From Nemopilema nomurai (Eukaryota; Cnidaria; Scyphozoa; Rhizostomeae; Rhizostomatidae): a DNA stretch of 64,000 nt. Under the pieces are notes generated by a model that saw only the letters and a program-made list of their open reading frames with translations, was not told where the DNA came from and did not search any database. Position 1 is the stretch's first letter, and every line of letters starts with the position of its first letter. Positions 53,440 to 64,000 of this stretch are shown here, piece after piece. The stretch lies in the NCBI GenBank assembly GCA_003864495.1, contig ML133379.1, positions 1,078,979 to 1,142,978 on the forward strand, written 5' to 3'. A program made the position numbers and the translations under genes.

Positions 53440-56219
53440 CCTGCGTTGACCGTCCCAAGGGCTGGAGAAGAAAAGAGACTTTGTAATTCAGGAACTTCGC
53501 AGGCGCGCACACTATTTTATGTCATGTTTGGTTTATTGTTGCTAAGAGATGTATTCGCATCAGAGTAGTAAATAATTTCACTTTTAAGTTTTGATGCACT
53601 TCTATTGGTACATCATTTATAAGGAGTAAACGCACTACATCCATTTTTGCAAGACTGCATTTAGATTGGTTCGTTAGTGATAATCTTGTAACGGTTTTTC
53701 ATGAGAACATTTTAAGTTTTAGGTTTGAAATACAGCGAGTTGGCGGAAATGATGAGTCCTTCTTATTCTAGACTAGACCTATTGCATCCTCAAGAACTAC
53801 TAAGAATTTAATATCGCTGCGGTAGTATGCAGAAAACATACCAAGGCGGCTGCTAGAAGAGAGGAATATTAGCTCAAATGGTTTGGCATTTGCGGTGCTT
53901 TGATTCGAATTTAGTTCCAAAGCTGAGGGCAAAATTTGCCAAAGGTTTTACGAAGCACTGTTTGCCTCACTTTGTATAAACATAAAGTTTAATTAGAAGT
54001 TATTTAAATGCCCAATTAATTCAGGCTACAATCAAGTTGATGGATCTCGAAATGGTTTTTCAATGAGTGACCAGCTGCCATTTCACATGGATTTTAATAA
54101 AAGTTGCCTAATTAGATATTGGCAGTTGATCTTTATTCATTTTCATCGGCAGGTCCTTTGCGCATTAAATATGGAAGATACTCAATAAACATGATTGGAA
54201 ATAAGTCTTCAATATTGCATAGAAACTGTTCACGGTTAATTGCCCGAAAGGGATTTTAGGACAAAAAGCACGACCTCTGGTTCAATTTTTGAGCTCAAGT
54301 AAATCAGTAGCTTGTGCATATACACAGTGAAATAAAACGGGCTTTACAAAGGTCCTAAGCGACTCTGAGTTGAGTTCCTGAATTTTATTCCAAGGGTATG
54401 AAAACCTTATTTACACAGTTATGGATTAAAAGAAGAGAGTCCAGTAGGTCTGTTTTGATTTTCAAAATGAGTTTCATCATTGCTGAAACTTGATGAGCGA
54501 ATTTTACTTTGCCTCTAAACAAATCTAAAAGTATTCAATAATGACAAGAATTTTACAATCTATTGCGTTACCAACTAAATTTTTCGGTGGCTATAGCAAT
54601 TTTTGAATCACAAATGCCCAAATCTCACTTTAACATGTCTGCCTCTTTTCGCTCAGTGTGCCTTCATTCAACTATTTCAATGTAACTAATTTATTCCAAC
54701 TATTTTACTTCAATCCAACTATCCATTGCTTATTTCATTCATAGCTTCTCATGAATCTATAGAATAGTGAATGAGCGATGTGCTAGCAAATCAATATAAG
54801 TATCTTTGCAATGTAATTTGCGAAAGGCTATCAAATCTCTTTTCAAATCTTCTTTTCTTCTCTTACAAATTTCATGAATTTCAAAAGACTTCGGTTTCAT
54901 CGCAATGATAGAAAATCTTACGTCTTGCTTTATCGAGCCCTAAGCAAACACGCTTGTTGAGGCAGATTCGGTAATTATTATGTATGCATTTGGTCATCTA
55001 TTCTGCTCGACTTGATCGCTTCTTTCACTTCTTGTGTGATTGATGAACCAGGAGGCGATAAACAAAAGATGGATGTCGTCCATTTTGGATCAAAAGAAAT
55101 GAGCACTGATCTCTTACTGATAGCAATTCAAAAACGTATACACATGGAAACTTTGAAACCTCCACATCCATTATGGACTATGTCACCATCACTTTAACTT
55201 CGAAGTACTGCTGAAGTGAAATCATTTTAATGACAAAAAGTTGTGTGTACTGATTAATTTTGTTCTCGTCATCATTGGGTGCAACTGTAACCCTTGCCTC
55301 TTGCATATTTTAGCATAGTTTCAACAAAACTAAAAATTACATCGTGAAATTTATTGCGGGGGCCCTGGCCCTGCAATTCTTGTTCTTATATGAATTAATT
55401 TATCATTTGGTGACAATAATTAGAGTATTAGTAGGTAGTCAAAGTTTCTAATGGGAATATCCGAAACACCATTCCATTTGTGCAGGATCTAGAGTTTCCG
55501 AAACAGTATCACACCTGTGTGAATGGCATTTTTTGAAATATAAACAAGAAATAATCTTTATCACGCTGTAGAAATAAATGTTGACAACACTCAACTTGTT
55601 TATTTCATTTTGATGTTTAAAATCTGTAGCAATCTTATTGACATTCCTGTTACCTACTTTATACCAGCAAACCAACATGGACTCCGTTCAGAGCAAGTCC
55701 TCACACTAGCCACATATTCATGGCAATTTTCTTTTTTCCTTTTTTACCATATGTACTATTATGCTAACAACATTGTACATTATGCCGAATTTGGTTATGT
55801 ATAAGGCTAGTAGATAGATTTTCGATTTTACGGAATTTCGGGGTATCCGCACGCACCTTGAAATCCCATGTGCCAAGAAGATGAGGCAATTTTAGTAAAA
55901 TCTTTAGGTTGAATGTTGTGAGACATTGAAGGGCGTCAAGTTCCAGGGAAAAAACTAGGTTGGTATTATTGTAAACGTTTATAATTTTCCATCATTTGTT
56001 GCATCTTTGCTTTGAGTTCGTGCCTACAGTGGTTTCAATGCAATGTAACGTGAATTTCTTGTTCAAGCTGTTTCAGTCTTTTCTTGCGGCCTAGGTTTGA
56101 CAATATTGCAAAGAGGTCTGAGTCAGTCGGGCTTTATTTTTGCACGATGAGAGAAATCAACAAATTGGTCAAAGTAAAAGCATTTCTTGCAAAGCCCTTC
56201 TTTACTGTGGGCAGGTGAC

Positions 56220-56347
56220 GACGCTGCGAGGGAGAGTACGTGGAGCCTAAACCTAAACAGAAAGATACATTTCGGAAGAGGGAGGATCTTGAAAACTCTA
56301 GACTGCTCAATCTTCACAATGACTCGGTGACAGTCGTCTGCAGGGTA
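56220..56347 (+). other. Possible orphan coding exon, unassigned
   Basis: A frame open through the whole stretch (EYVEPKPKQKDTFRKREDLE and following residues) lies between an acceptor-like site (TTTACTGTGGGCAG, ending near 56216) and a donor-like GGGTAAGG near 56343. A second acceptor-like site (TTTTTTGCCGCAG) precedes 56441. The peptide is hydrophilic and unrecognised. It may be an alternative 5' exon, a separate small gene, or chance. Confidence 0.2.
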
Positions 56348-57718
56348 AGGTGCAGCTTTATAGAGTCTTATATCACAGGAATTTCACGATTTTGCCAGTC
56401 ATCGATATTGTTTGTAACGATTCTAGTTTTTTGCCGCAGATCAAGAGAGAAATATGACGATGATTTGCCTGTATGGATACATTTGGTGCTTTTTCATCTG
56501 CCATAGGGCACAGAGACCAATCCCTATCCACTTTAGAGGCAGGAAGCCTACTGATTTCCACAATACTTTATGGATGCGATTGCCATAAAAAACTATTGTT
56601 TCGATCCAGCAACAAGATGTTTTGGTTTTTAACACCCTTTCTTGGGTTCACGGTTATAATGTCCTTGCTTTGCTAAATTTGTTTCAACAGACAAAACAAC
56701 TATTGTTGATTTTGGATCATTCATAAAGACAGATAAAATTGTGTTGTACTGGTAGATTATTTTTTTCTTCAAGCATTTGTAAACTGATACGAAGTAAAAA
56801 CCACTATGATCTGTGAGTGATACAGAGTGGTGCAAGTGTCTATTGAAGTGCCCTTACGTCTATTTTTTGCTCCACCCAAAGCAGATGCTAGGCAATATTT
56901 GAATGCTCAAAATATGGCAAATATACTGAATTGGAAACACAAAAGTTTTCCCCTGTGTTTAAGTCCAATATTTCCCTGGTATTATAGTCCTGGCACCTCT
57001 ACTCTGAAGAAGTGGATTTCTCATTAGTAATATATGATGTTTAGTGAAATATAAAGAAAACAAATTCATCATTCATTATGATTCCAATTTGACTGACTGA
57101 TTTTTCATAAAAGCTGCAAAACCAGCAATTGCCAAAGCAATTTGCAATTTTCAAGTTACTAGAGACATTTTGATATCTTACAAGTTGAGAGTTATAGTCA
57201 TAGAATATATTTAATATGATTCCAAGAGAAGCCCTGGGAGTAATATGGTTTCTTGATAGGTCATGTTCCACTTGGCAAAGTAATTTCCTAATGTTATCCA
57301 ATGTTTCATATGATTTCGCCAAAACCTTTCTATGTTTATTTAGCTTGGAAGATATGAAAGGTTTTTATTGTAAAGCTGCTTATTTGAACAATTAATTGAT
57401 TCAAATGCACTGTGATTTTTTTCAATGTAAAGCCATGCACTGGTGTTCCCAGTTCTTAATCTACTGTTTTGCAATGAGTTGCATGAAAAGAAGATATTTT
57501 CTAAGCAATGATTTCACTGTATTAATATTGAATTAGTATTAGTACTTGCAGTTCTGGTTTGCAGAGTATTCAAATGAGGGCCAAGGGATGTTTGTGATTG
57601 AAAGTATCTTTTATTGAATTTTGAATTTGTATCTTGCCATTTTTTATCAGGTGATGTGGTGCCCAACAACGACAATTAACACTTGAAAGTGAAGATTTTT
57701 TACATCAATGGAAGAATT

Positions 57719-60700
57719 ATGAGCAAGTTACTAGCTTTTTCCAAAGAAGTGCAACAAGCACGATGGGACGGAAGATGGGGAGACATCAAAACTATTTTCA
57801 ACGCATGGATTTCAAAGTTTCCTACATCAACAGGTATACTTGTGGTTCTCTGTTATACTTCCTTTTTTTAATAGACTGGCTCAGAAGATCTTTTTCAGTT
57901 CCATATTTGAAAAGTGTCTACTTCATACTTTCATGGCTCCATTCACTTCTCTGCTCATTCTTTTTTACACCCTGCTTTTCATATTTCAGGCGATTTAAGG
58001 ATTCTAAAGCACTTTATTAATGGAGAATCAACAGTTGAATTGTACATTGCTGAAAATTATTGCAAAGATAGAGAAGAATCAGATGTTTTAAACAAAAAGT
58101 TGTTAACTGATGCTGTTGATGAACTCTTGAAAGGTTTGCAGCTATACAAAGAAATGTACAAAGAAATTCAAGTATGTTGCTCAGCCTTTTTACTTTTTCA
58201 AACAAAGGGCCATTAATTGAAGTTCCAAAAGTCCACCAGAAACTTGAATATATTTTCAGACAATTACAGCAGGTTTTTAAGTGAATCGAATCCCATGGTA
58301 GGCCTTTTCATGAGATACCAGTGTCCTAGCATGTGTGACCTCTCTTGCACAAGCGATCATTTGAGGTAAACATATGTATGAAATGAACAAGATTAAAGAA
58401 AATAAACCCTCTCTGTATGATACATATAATTGACAATACAGATAGAGAATGCAGACAATTTGACAGGAGATTGGATAAATTTCTTGGATAAACTACTGAG
58501 AAAGTTTCCTCCTTAAAATAATTCCCTGTTTACAATACTAGCTTGTTTCTCCTCTTCTCTGTATTTGTTATGTTATGTTTATATTATTTAACTTCCTTTT
58601 AAATTGTTTATACTTTTAAACTTGGATTATTTCTAATTTGCAACAAGTGTATGTATCCAGTGGAATTTAAAATAAAACTGAACTGAACTGAATTTCCAAA
58701 ATTTTCACAGAATTAATGTTAAGGAATTTATGGTTTTGTGCAAGCCATTAAAAGTTCATATATCAGATTTGCATGAATGGTAATGCAATCATGATTGATT
58801 CCTTGCATCAAACAGAAAGGCCTGGTGGAATAAAAATGCTGTGTCTTTGAATCAAATGAATCAAAAGTTGTAAACAACATGATGTGTATCTACATTATGC
58901 AGTGTCTCATATATGGTCCATTTACTACTGCACTATCTAGCAAAGGTGGTACAGAAAATGAGATAGAAATACTGAATTGAAATACAGGTTAATATTGAAA
59001 ATTGAAAAGGATTAAAATATTTGCCACTTTCAAGCAAAAAACCACTTACTGCTAAGCAGAACTGATAGAAAATAATGTAGACATATTTTCAAAGAAAGGA
59101 TGTGTACAACTGAATATTCAGTTCACTTGATATTAGGTAGTCAAGATGAAATTCAATTGCCTTTTACTATTTTGCTCTATTTTAGAACACTCTAATTTGA
59201 CATTTCTTGTTACACATTAGGTTCTAGAGGAGGGGATGAATTTTGCAGAATCCTATAGGTTGATTAGATAGGTTTTTGTATAGATTTTTACAATCTCTGC
59301 AGACTTGCATATGATTTTAAACTATTCTGCATAACATCCTGTTAGAATTCTGGTGAGAAACATGTATATGCAAGGTTTTATTACAGATCCTGTAAACTAA
59401 AGGGAGCCTTCAGGGTCTTTTTTAGATCTTTGTGAACGTTTCCTCCTTCAAAAGCCATAACGAAAAATCTTGTGAGGTCTTAATATCCAGTGTAGGATCG
59501 TCAGGGATGTCACTACAGAGTGTGTAGAGGAAAGATCAAAGCCTCTTTATTAGGAGTAAATTATTTTTACAGTCACCCATCTCTTAGATCAGAACACCCC
59601 TTTTTTATGAAAGGTACAATGTTGGGAACTGGAAAATTTTTCCAATACCTAATCACAATTTTTCCAGCACCAAATTCCCTACTTTTGTATGACACATTTA
59701 AGTGGTATCCAATGTTTTTCAAAGAAGGAATCTGTATAGATACAAGTGATATTTTTTTCTGCAAGCTCAAGATTAATATCATCACTTTCCTGTATCAAGC
59801 TTAAATTGTTTGTAATCTGTTTGAAATGTGTCTGTTTCAGCACCCAGTGTTGATGGAGTTGCACCTGCTTTTTGCAAAATGTCATTTCATTGCAAATCGA
59901 TTTAAAGATTCTTTAAAGTGCATCAGTGATAGTGGCGTCACACCAGCCAATGTTGAGCACCTGTCAAAGCGAGGACACTTGTTGGCTGCGCAGGCATTTT
60001 GCTACAAAGGTCTGTTGTTGTTGTTGTTGCATCTTGTAAATTAAGTTTTACGTTTATTAGTACTGTAAATTAAGCTGTACTCCTAGTTTTTCTGATCTGT
60101 GCGTAAGCCAGTCAATAAACACTCACATACATCTTGTTAATCTCATCACTCCTCTGTTTATAGTGAAGCTGTTCAATTTCTTTTCCTTCGAAGTTTCCCA
60201 ACCTTTTTCGAGCCACATTTCAACTGGGGAAGCGCCCAAACTTGTTTTTTTTGTCGTGGCTGCATTTAACCCCATCCACGGCTCATCTGAGCTTGTGAAA
60301 ACTGTTAGTAAGGGTTCCGTTTGTGGCTACACGCCTGGTGCAAGTTCCTTTAGCGAGTAAGGTAGGTCACATTTGATAGATCACAGATGTTCCCAGATGC
60401 AAGGTTGGCATGTCATAAAATGAACCATGGCAAATTTTCTCGATGAAAAAGTGCCTTCATAAATTTCATAAATATGTCCAATCGTTAAATCTGTGTAGTG
60501 TTTCAATTAAACCCTCAGTTAAACCGATATCTTAAGAAGGCCAATTTCATTCCACCCATTCCAACACCAGTTTCTCCCATTCACATTTTGCCTCTTCTTT
60601 GTGATTTGTGCAGGATTGTTAGTTTCACAAGTGATCAAGAAAGATTTAATACTCTTACTTAGAGTCTAAGAGCCTCCGAACGGTTATTAGAGTTGTTTCC

Positions 60701-63700
60701 CTTGAATATAAAGAGTTCTCCCTCCAGTTTATTTGTCTTCAATGTTCTGCTGCTCTTCATTTCTTTCAGTATAGTTTAGATGCATTTTCTAAGCTTCTGC
60801 ACTAAAGCTTGGGTCGAACTCTATTAGGATTGATTGCAAATGATTTTTCTAAAGCAATGCAAGATTAAATTTTTCTGCAAAAATATCCGTCGGTCCGATA
60901 CGAATATGTTTTTAAGAATAAGTTTAAAATGCAGCGTCTTTTTAATGTACAGTCACGAATATTTTTGACCACAATTTTCTTTATTTCAGGGCACATGCTG
61001 GAAATATTGAAGCCGGATTGCGAAAATGAAATCCTTGCTGCTTACAAATTTTCAGCTGACGTCACTTTATGGCTGTACAGTGACGAGAATCGAACTGGGA
61101 GCCTAAAGAAGTCGACGGAACTGCGGAGCAGTAAAATTGTCCCGAGAGAGCTATCGCAGCCGTTCATCAAACCCGCGGAAATAGAGCTTAGACGAGAGTA
61201 GGCCTGTTTTATTGCATCAACAACAACATTGTTGCACTTGTTTGTGCGTGTGTCTATGTATGTGCTAGTGTTTGAAAATAAAGATAGGTGAAAATATTCA
61301 TGTCAAATTTTTCCATTCTCACTCTTTTTCGACTGAAATTGAATTGTGCTTGTTGCAGAAACATTTGCGAAGGTATTGTCCATTATCGCTCATTCCTACG
61401 TGTTGTTGAGTCGAGAGGAACTGCGTCGCTGAGAAAGGTTTGCATTTTTTATCTGACCTCTATATCATAAAACTTTGTTAAGCGTATCCTACCAATCAGC
61501 TCCATTGATTCTGAAAGGCATTTTTGCCTCTGCCTTTTTCACATCGACTGTGATTTTTCAATCCTGTGATGCTCCAAAGAGAAATTCGATTTTATAATAC
61601 CTTTTTTGCTATATCCTAATGTGCCATTTTTTCGTCGAAAGATTATTGCGTTGAATTTTGCTGACTTCTTGATGCATGCTCAGTGCGAGGGTAATTACTG
61701 CCCGCCTCCACTGCATATGTGGCAAAGCGAGGCTCGCTCAAATTCAGGGCCATTGACACTAAGAACATACCAAGAACGATCACTGTCAACGTCATCCAGT
61801 GGAAGATCAACTCCAAAAGTATCACACAAAGAGTACGGAAGAACGAACTCCGCTAGCAAGGATGGGTATAGCTTTTTGTGATAAATCGAAAAAGATTTAT
61901 TTTCCAGTTCTTTCTATGCTAGACTGATGTTCCAGATGATCAGCGAGCGTCTATGATCAGAGGCGTACCTAGCGGGGGATGTAGAGGGTTGGTACACCCC
62001 GTCCCCCCAGGTTTGGGAAGTTTGTCGCTAAATTTTACAGATATGATAGTATATATAATAGTGTTTTTCAAGGAAAATTATGAGACATTAGGGATAACAC
62101 GTGGACAGATCACATTTGCTTGTAGACAAGATCATATTGATAGAACAACTAAAACTCACAATATATGACTGTAAAGCAAGTTACATTGATTTGCAAAAGT
62201 TGAATATTGGTGGGTAAATACACCCGTTTACAAACACAGGTTAAAGTCTAGGATACAAAGTTTGTATTGGGGTATATTTTCGTCTGGCACTCGTTATAGT
62301 ATGCAAACGTCCGTTAATAGTTTCCTTTTTGCATGCGATAATTATGTTGCCGCTATTTCGTATTATTTTTAAGCGCTGCAGTACAAAATGTTTATTCACA
62401 CGTGAGTTGGTTCTCGACCGCAATGCACTCATGTGCTTCTTTCGCTCCTAGGGCCTTTTGTCCAAAAGACGAATTCGAGGAAGCAATATTACTTCTGCTG
62501 CTTAGCGAGGCCTTTGTGAGTATGGCAAGGTTTTACAAATCGATTGATCGTTACCTTTTTCATTGTCACGTGTTACTCTGTGTAGCCCGATTTGCATTCA
62601 CCAAGGCATGCCATTTTGTAGCTTGTTCGCGAAGGGTGTGTTAGCCTTTTCGACAAAGACAGAAGTGCGCGAGAACAAACAATCACAGAGGCCAGAGCAG
62701 TGTACGATTTGCTCTGCATCGCAACCGCCAGACGAAGACAGTATGGTTTCCTTTTAGAGGTAATCCGGAAGTCCCTTTTATTGTCCTGGTAGCTGTTTTT
62801 TCTTTTAAGGCCTTTCGAATGTGAATATTCTATTTTCAAAGCTCCAAACTAAACTGTTTTTCTTTCCAAACTCCCTTGATAAACTCATCCAGAATACTGC
62901 CAAGGCTACACCAGTTGCCGCGACGCAAGGCTTTTTTCAATGCTCGGTTGTTTAATTTAGTTGATCAAAATAAAATTGTTCTTCACTCGCTCTAAGTGGA
63001 GCGTGCTGGTATCAAAGTGGCTAGTTTTTTATCTGTCGTTGTTTTAAACAGTGTTTGGAAAGAGGAATGAAGCTCTTCTACCATGAGTTCAGCCTTTGGT
63101 TTCAGTACGGCCTGGCTTTGATATGTGACCAGAAGGTGAGCCAATGTTTTAAGCTATCTTTTTGCCGAGTCAGCCCTATTTCGCAGAAATCCCTGTCACT
63201 TTGTAATGGTCTGCGGGATCAAAAGATAATGTTTCTATAAATTAGGGACACTGTTTGTCGTACTGGTCAAGTCCATTCGGTATTTGTATGGTTGAATAGC
63301 ATTTCCTTTACACAATGGCATCTTTGGTGCATAAGATCTGAAGAGCCGCCCACCGCCGACAAATACTTGCACTTTGATAATAGACTGTTTGCTAGCACCC
63401 TGAGCTGGGGAAAGAAAAAACCAAGCAATTGAAGTTTCTTCTTGATCATTTAATCGTTTGATGTCTTTTCCGGCATTAGCTAAGCCAGCACCGCTTAGTT
63501 TTAGCTGAGCCAGATGAGTCACTTTCTTTCGCCGGCTACATACAGCTCTATACTCTTTCAACTTGATACTCTGCTTCGTACAGTTCAAAAAAGCGTTAGT
63601 TGTGCTGCGAAAATGCCACGAGCTGGAGCCAGAAAACCAAGATGTCATTCTTTATTGCGTCAAAGTTTGCATCAATCATCTGCACCAGGTGCGTTGTGTT

Positions 63701-64000
63701 TTCTTTGTTCCATGTTGATAGTGACTGTGCTACCACTCACATCATGCCATCCTTGGTACTCTTCCTTTCAGTCCAAATGGTACAATATATAGGCAATTTT
63801 GCCCCCTGATTTTACGGTCTTACCAACCGTAGTATGATTTTCTTTCTGCGTTTCTGCACAAGTGTACTCCCCAATGGCTCATCATGATGGCACCACGTGA
63901 CTGCACGGTCTTGTGGTTTGCAACAACATTTACAACACTTTGTTTCTTATTGTTCACTTCAAGAAATGAATTTATTTTGTGAGCAAATAATTTGCATCAT
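57719..64000 (+). CDS. TTC7: TTC7, scaffold of the PI4KIIIalpha (PI4KA) complex, first ten exons (3' partial)
   Basis: TPR protein that with EFR3 and FAM126 holds PI4KIIIalpha at the plasma membrane for PI4P synthesis. Exons: 57719-57833, 57990-58171, 59841-60009, 60990-61197, 61359-61437, 61642-61865, 62452-62515, 62622-62759, 63052-63135, 63584-63688; total 456 codons, all in phase. Matches to the family: an N-terminal helix with QQARWDGRWGDI, AAQAFCYKGHMLE, a FRELLRAVE-like block (HYRSFLRVVES), FCPKDEFEEAILLLLLSEAF, ARAVYDLLCIATARR, CLERGMKLFYHEFSLWFQYG, then a TPR (ALVVLRKCHELEPEN). Exon 7/8 boundaries were chosen because they give the same 35-residue spacing as human TTC7. A more upstream in-frame ATG exists at 57683; 57719 is preferred by homology. 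The gene continues past the window. Confidence 0.93.
58172..59840 (+). other. TTC7 intron 2 (1.67 kb), nothing recognised
   Basis: A+T-rich intronic sequence with no ORF, repeat or RNA gene recognised. The minus-strand ORFs near 59573-59885 partly overlap exon 3 and look spurious. TTC7 intron 3 (60010-60989) and the terminal intron from 63689 are likewise empty apart from chance ORFs. Confidence 0.55.

Larger units (their letters stand above)
52474..57682. other. Intergenic region between the divergent GPCR (-) and TTC7 (+)
   Basis: About 5.2 kb with no gene I can support. It should contain both promoters. It holds one minisatellite (53140-53439) and one possible orphan exon near 56220-56347, listed separately. 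Otherwise it is A+T-rich with short non-conserved-looking ORFs only. Confidence 0.5.

Noticed and set aside
53243..53449. Repetitive ORF over the compound minisatellite
   Set aside because: Explained by tandem repeats; unit lengths of 31 and 13 shift frame and no gene context is present.
60163..60360. 65-residue ORF in TTC7 intron 3
   Set aside because: Exon 3 joins exon 4 directly in phase with family spacing, and the ORF has no matching TTC7 segment.
62516..62540. Longer TTC7 exon 7 ending near 62530 and a later start of exon 8
   Set aside because: It keeps frame but removes family-conserved spacing; the GTGAGT donor at 62516 with an exon 8 start at 62622 gives the same 35-residue length as human TTC7.

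Overview
The window is metazoan nuclear DNA: A+T-rich, with many spliced genes, short GT-AG introns and several transposon families. Gene content and protein style (giant cadherin, TMED10, a NEDD8-E2-like protein, a class A GPCR, TTC7) suggest an early-branching animal, most likely a cnidarian (anthozoan). That placement is inference, since no species marker was tested.

Bases 1-41908 (+) hold the 3' part of one giant transmembrane cadherin gene. I reconstructed 79 consecutive coding exons by following reading phase across every junction; they carry about 4,150 residues and run off the left edge. The protein has about 33 cadherin (EC) repeats in this window, a ferredoxin-like membrane-adjacent domain, one transmembrane helix and a short cytoplasmic tail ending in a class I PDZ ligand (VTTL). 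This end resembles CDH23/PCDH15-type cadherins. Two foreign adhesion modules are nested inside single EC repeats at the same loop, each bounded by phase-1 introns: a LamG-like jellyroll (exons 19-22) and an F5/8 type C (discoidin) domain (exons 49-51). Exon 48 carries a one-base deletion relative to the expected frame. The introns contain a hAT-type MITE with an 8-bp target duplication, a TAC microsatellite, a tRNA-derived SINE, a LINE 3' end, a probable LTR, two terminal-inverted-repeat elements and a 2.9-kb minisatellite.

Bases 43570-46407 (+) are a complete five-exon TMED10 (p24-delta) gene. Bases 48161-48676 (+) are an intronless NEDD8-conjugating-E2-like ORF behind a TATA box and a short in-frame upstream ORF. 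Bases 49798-52473 (-) are a three-exon class A GPCR. Bases 57719-64000 (+) are the first ten exons of TTC7, a subunit of the plasma-membrane PI4KIIIalpha complex, which continues past the right edge. The genes have unrelated functions and no operon-like logic is apparent.

The most unusual feature is that two intronic minisatellites were built from authentic exon/intron junctions. In the cadherin gene a 29-bp unit repeated about 99 times ends in a pyrimidine-rich CAG joined directly to GTA, so each unit looks like a fused 3'/5' splice site. In the GPCR gene a 36-bp unit repeated 21 times copies the end of the exon encoding the DRY motif together with its GTAAGG donor. Together with the two domain-in-domain insertions, these are the main candidates for something previously undescribed.
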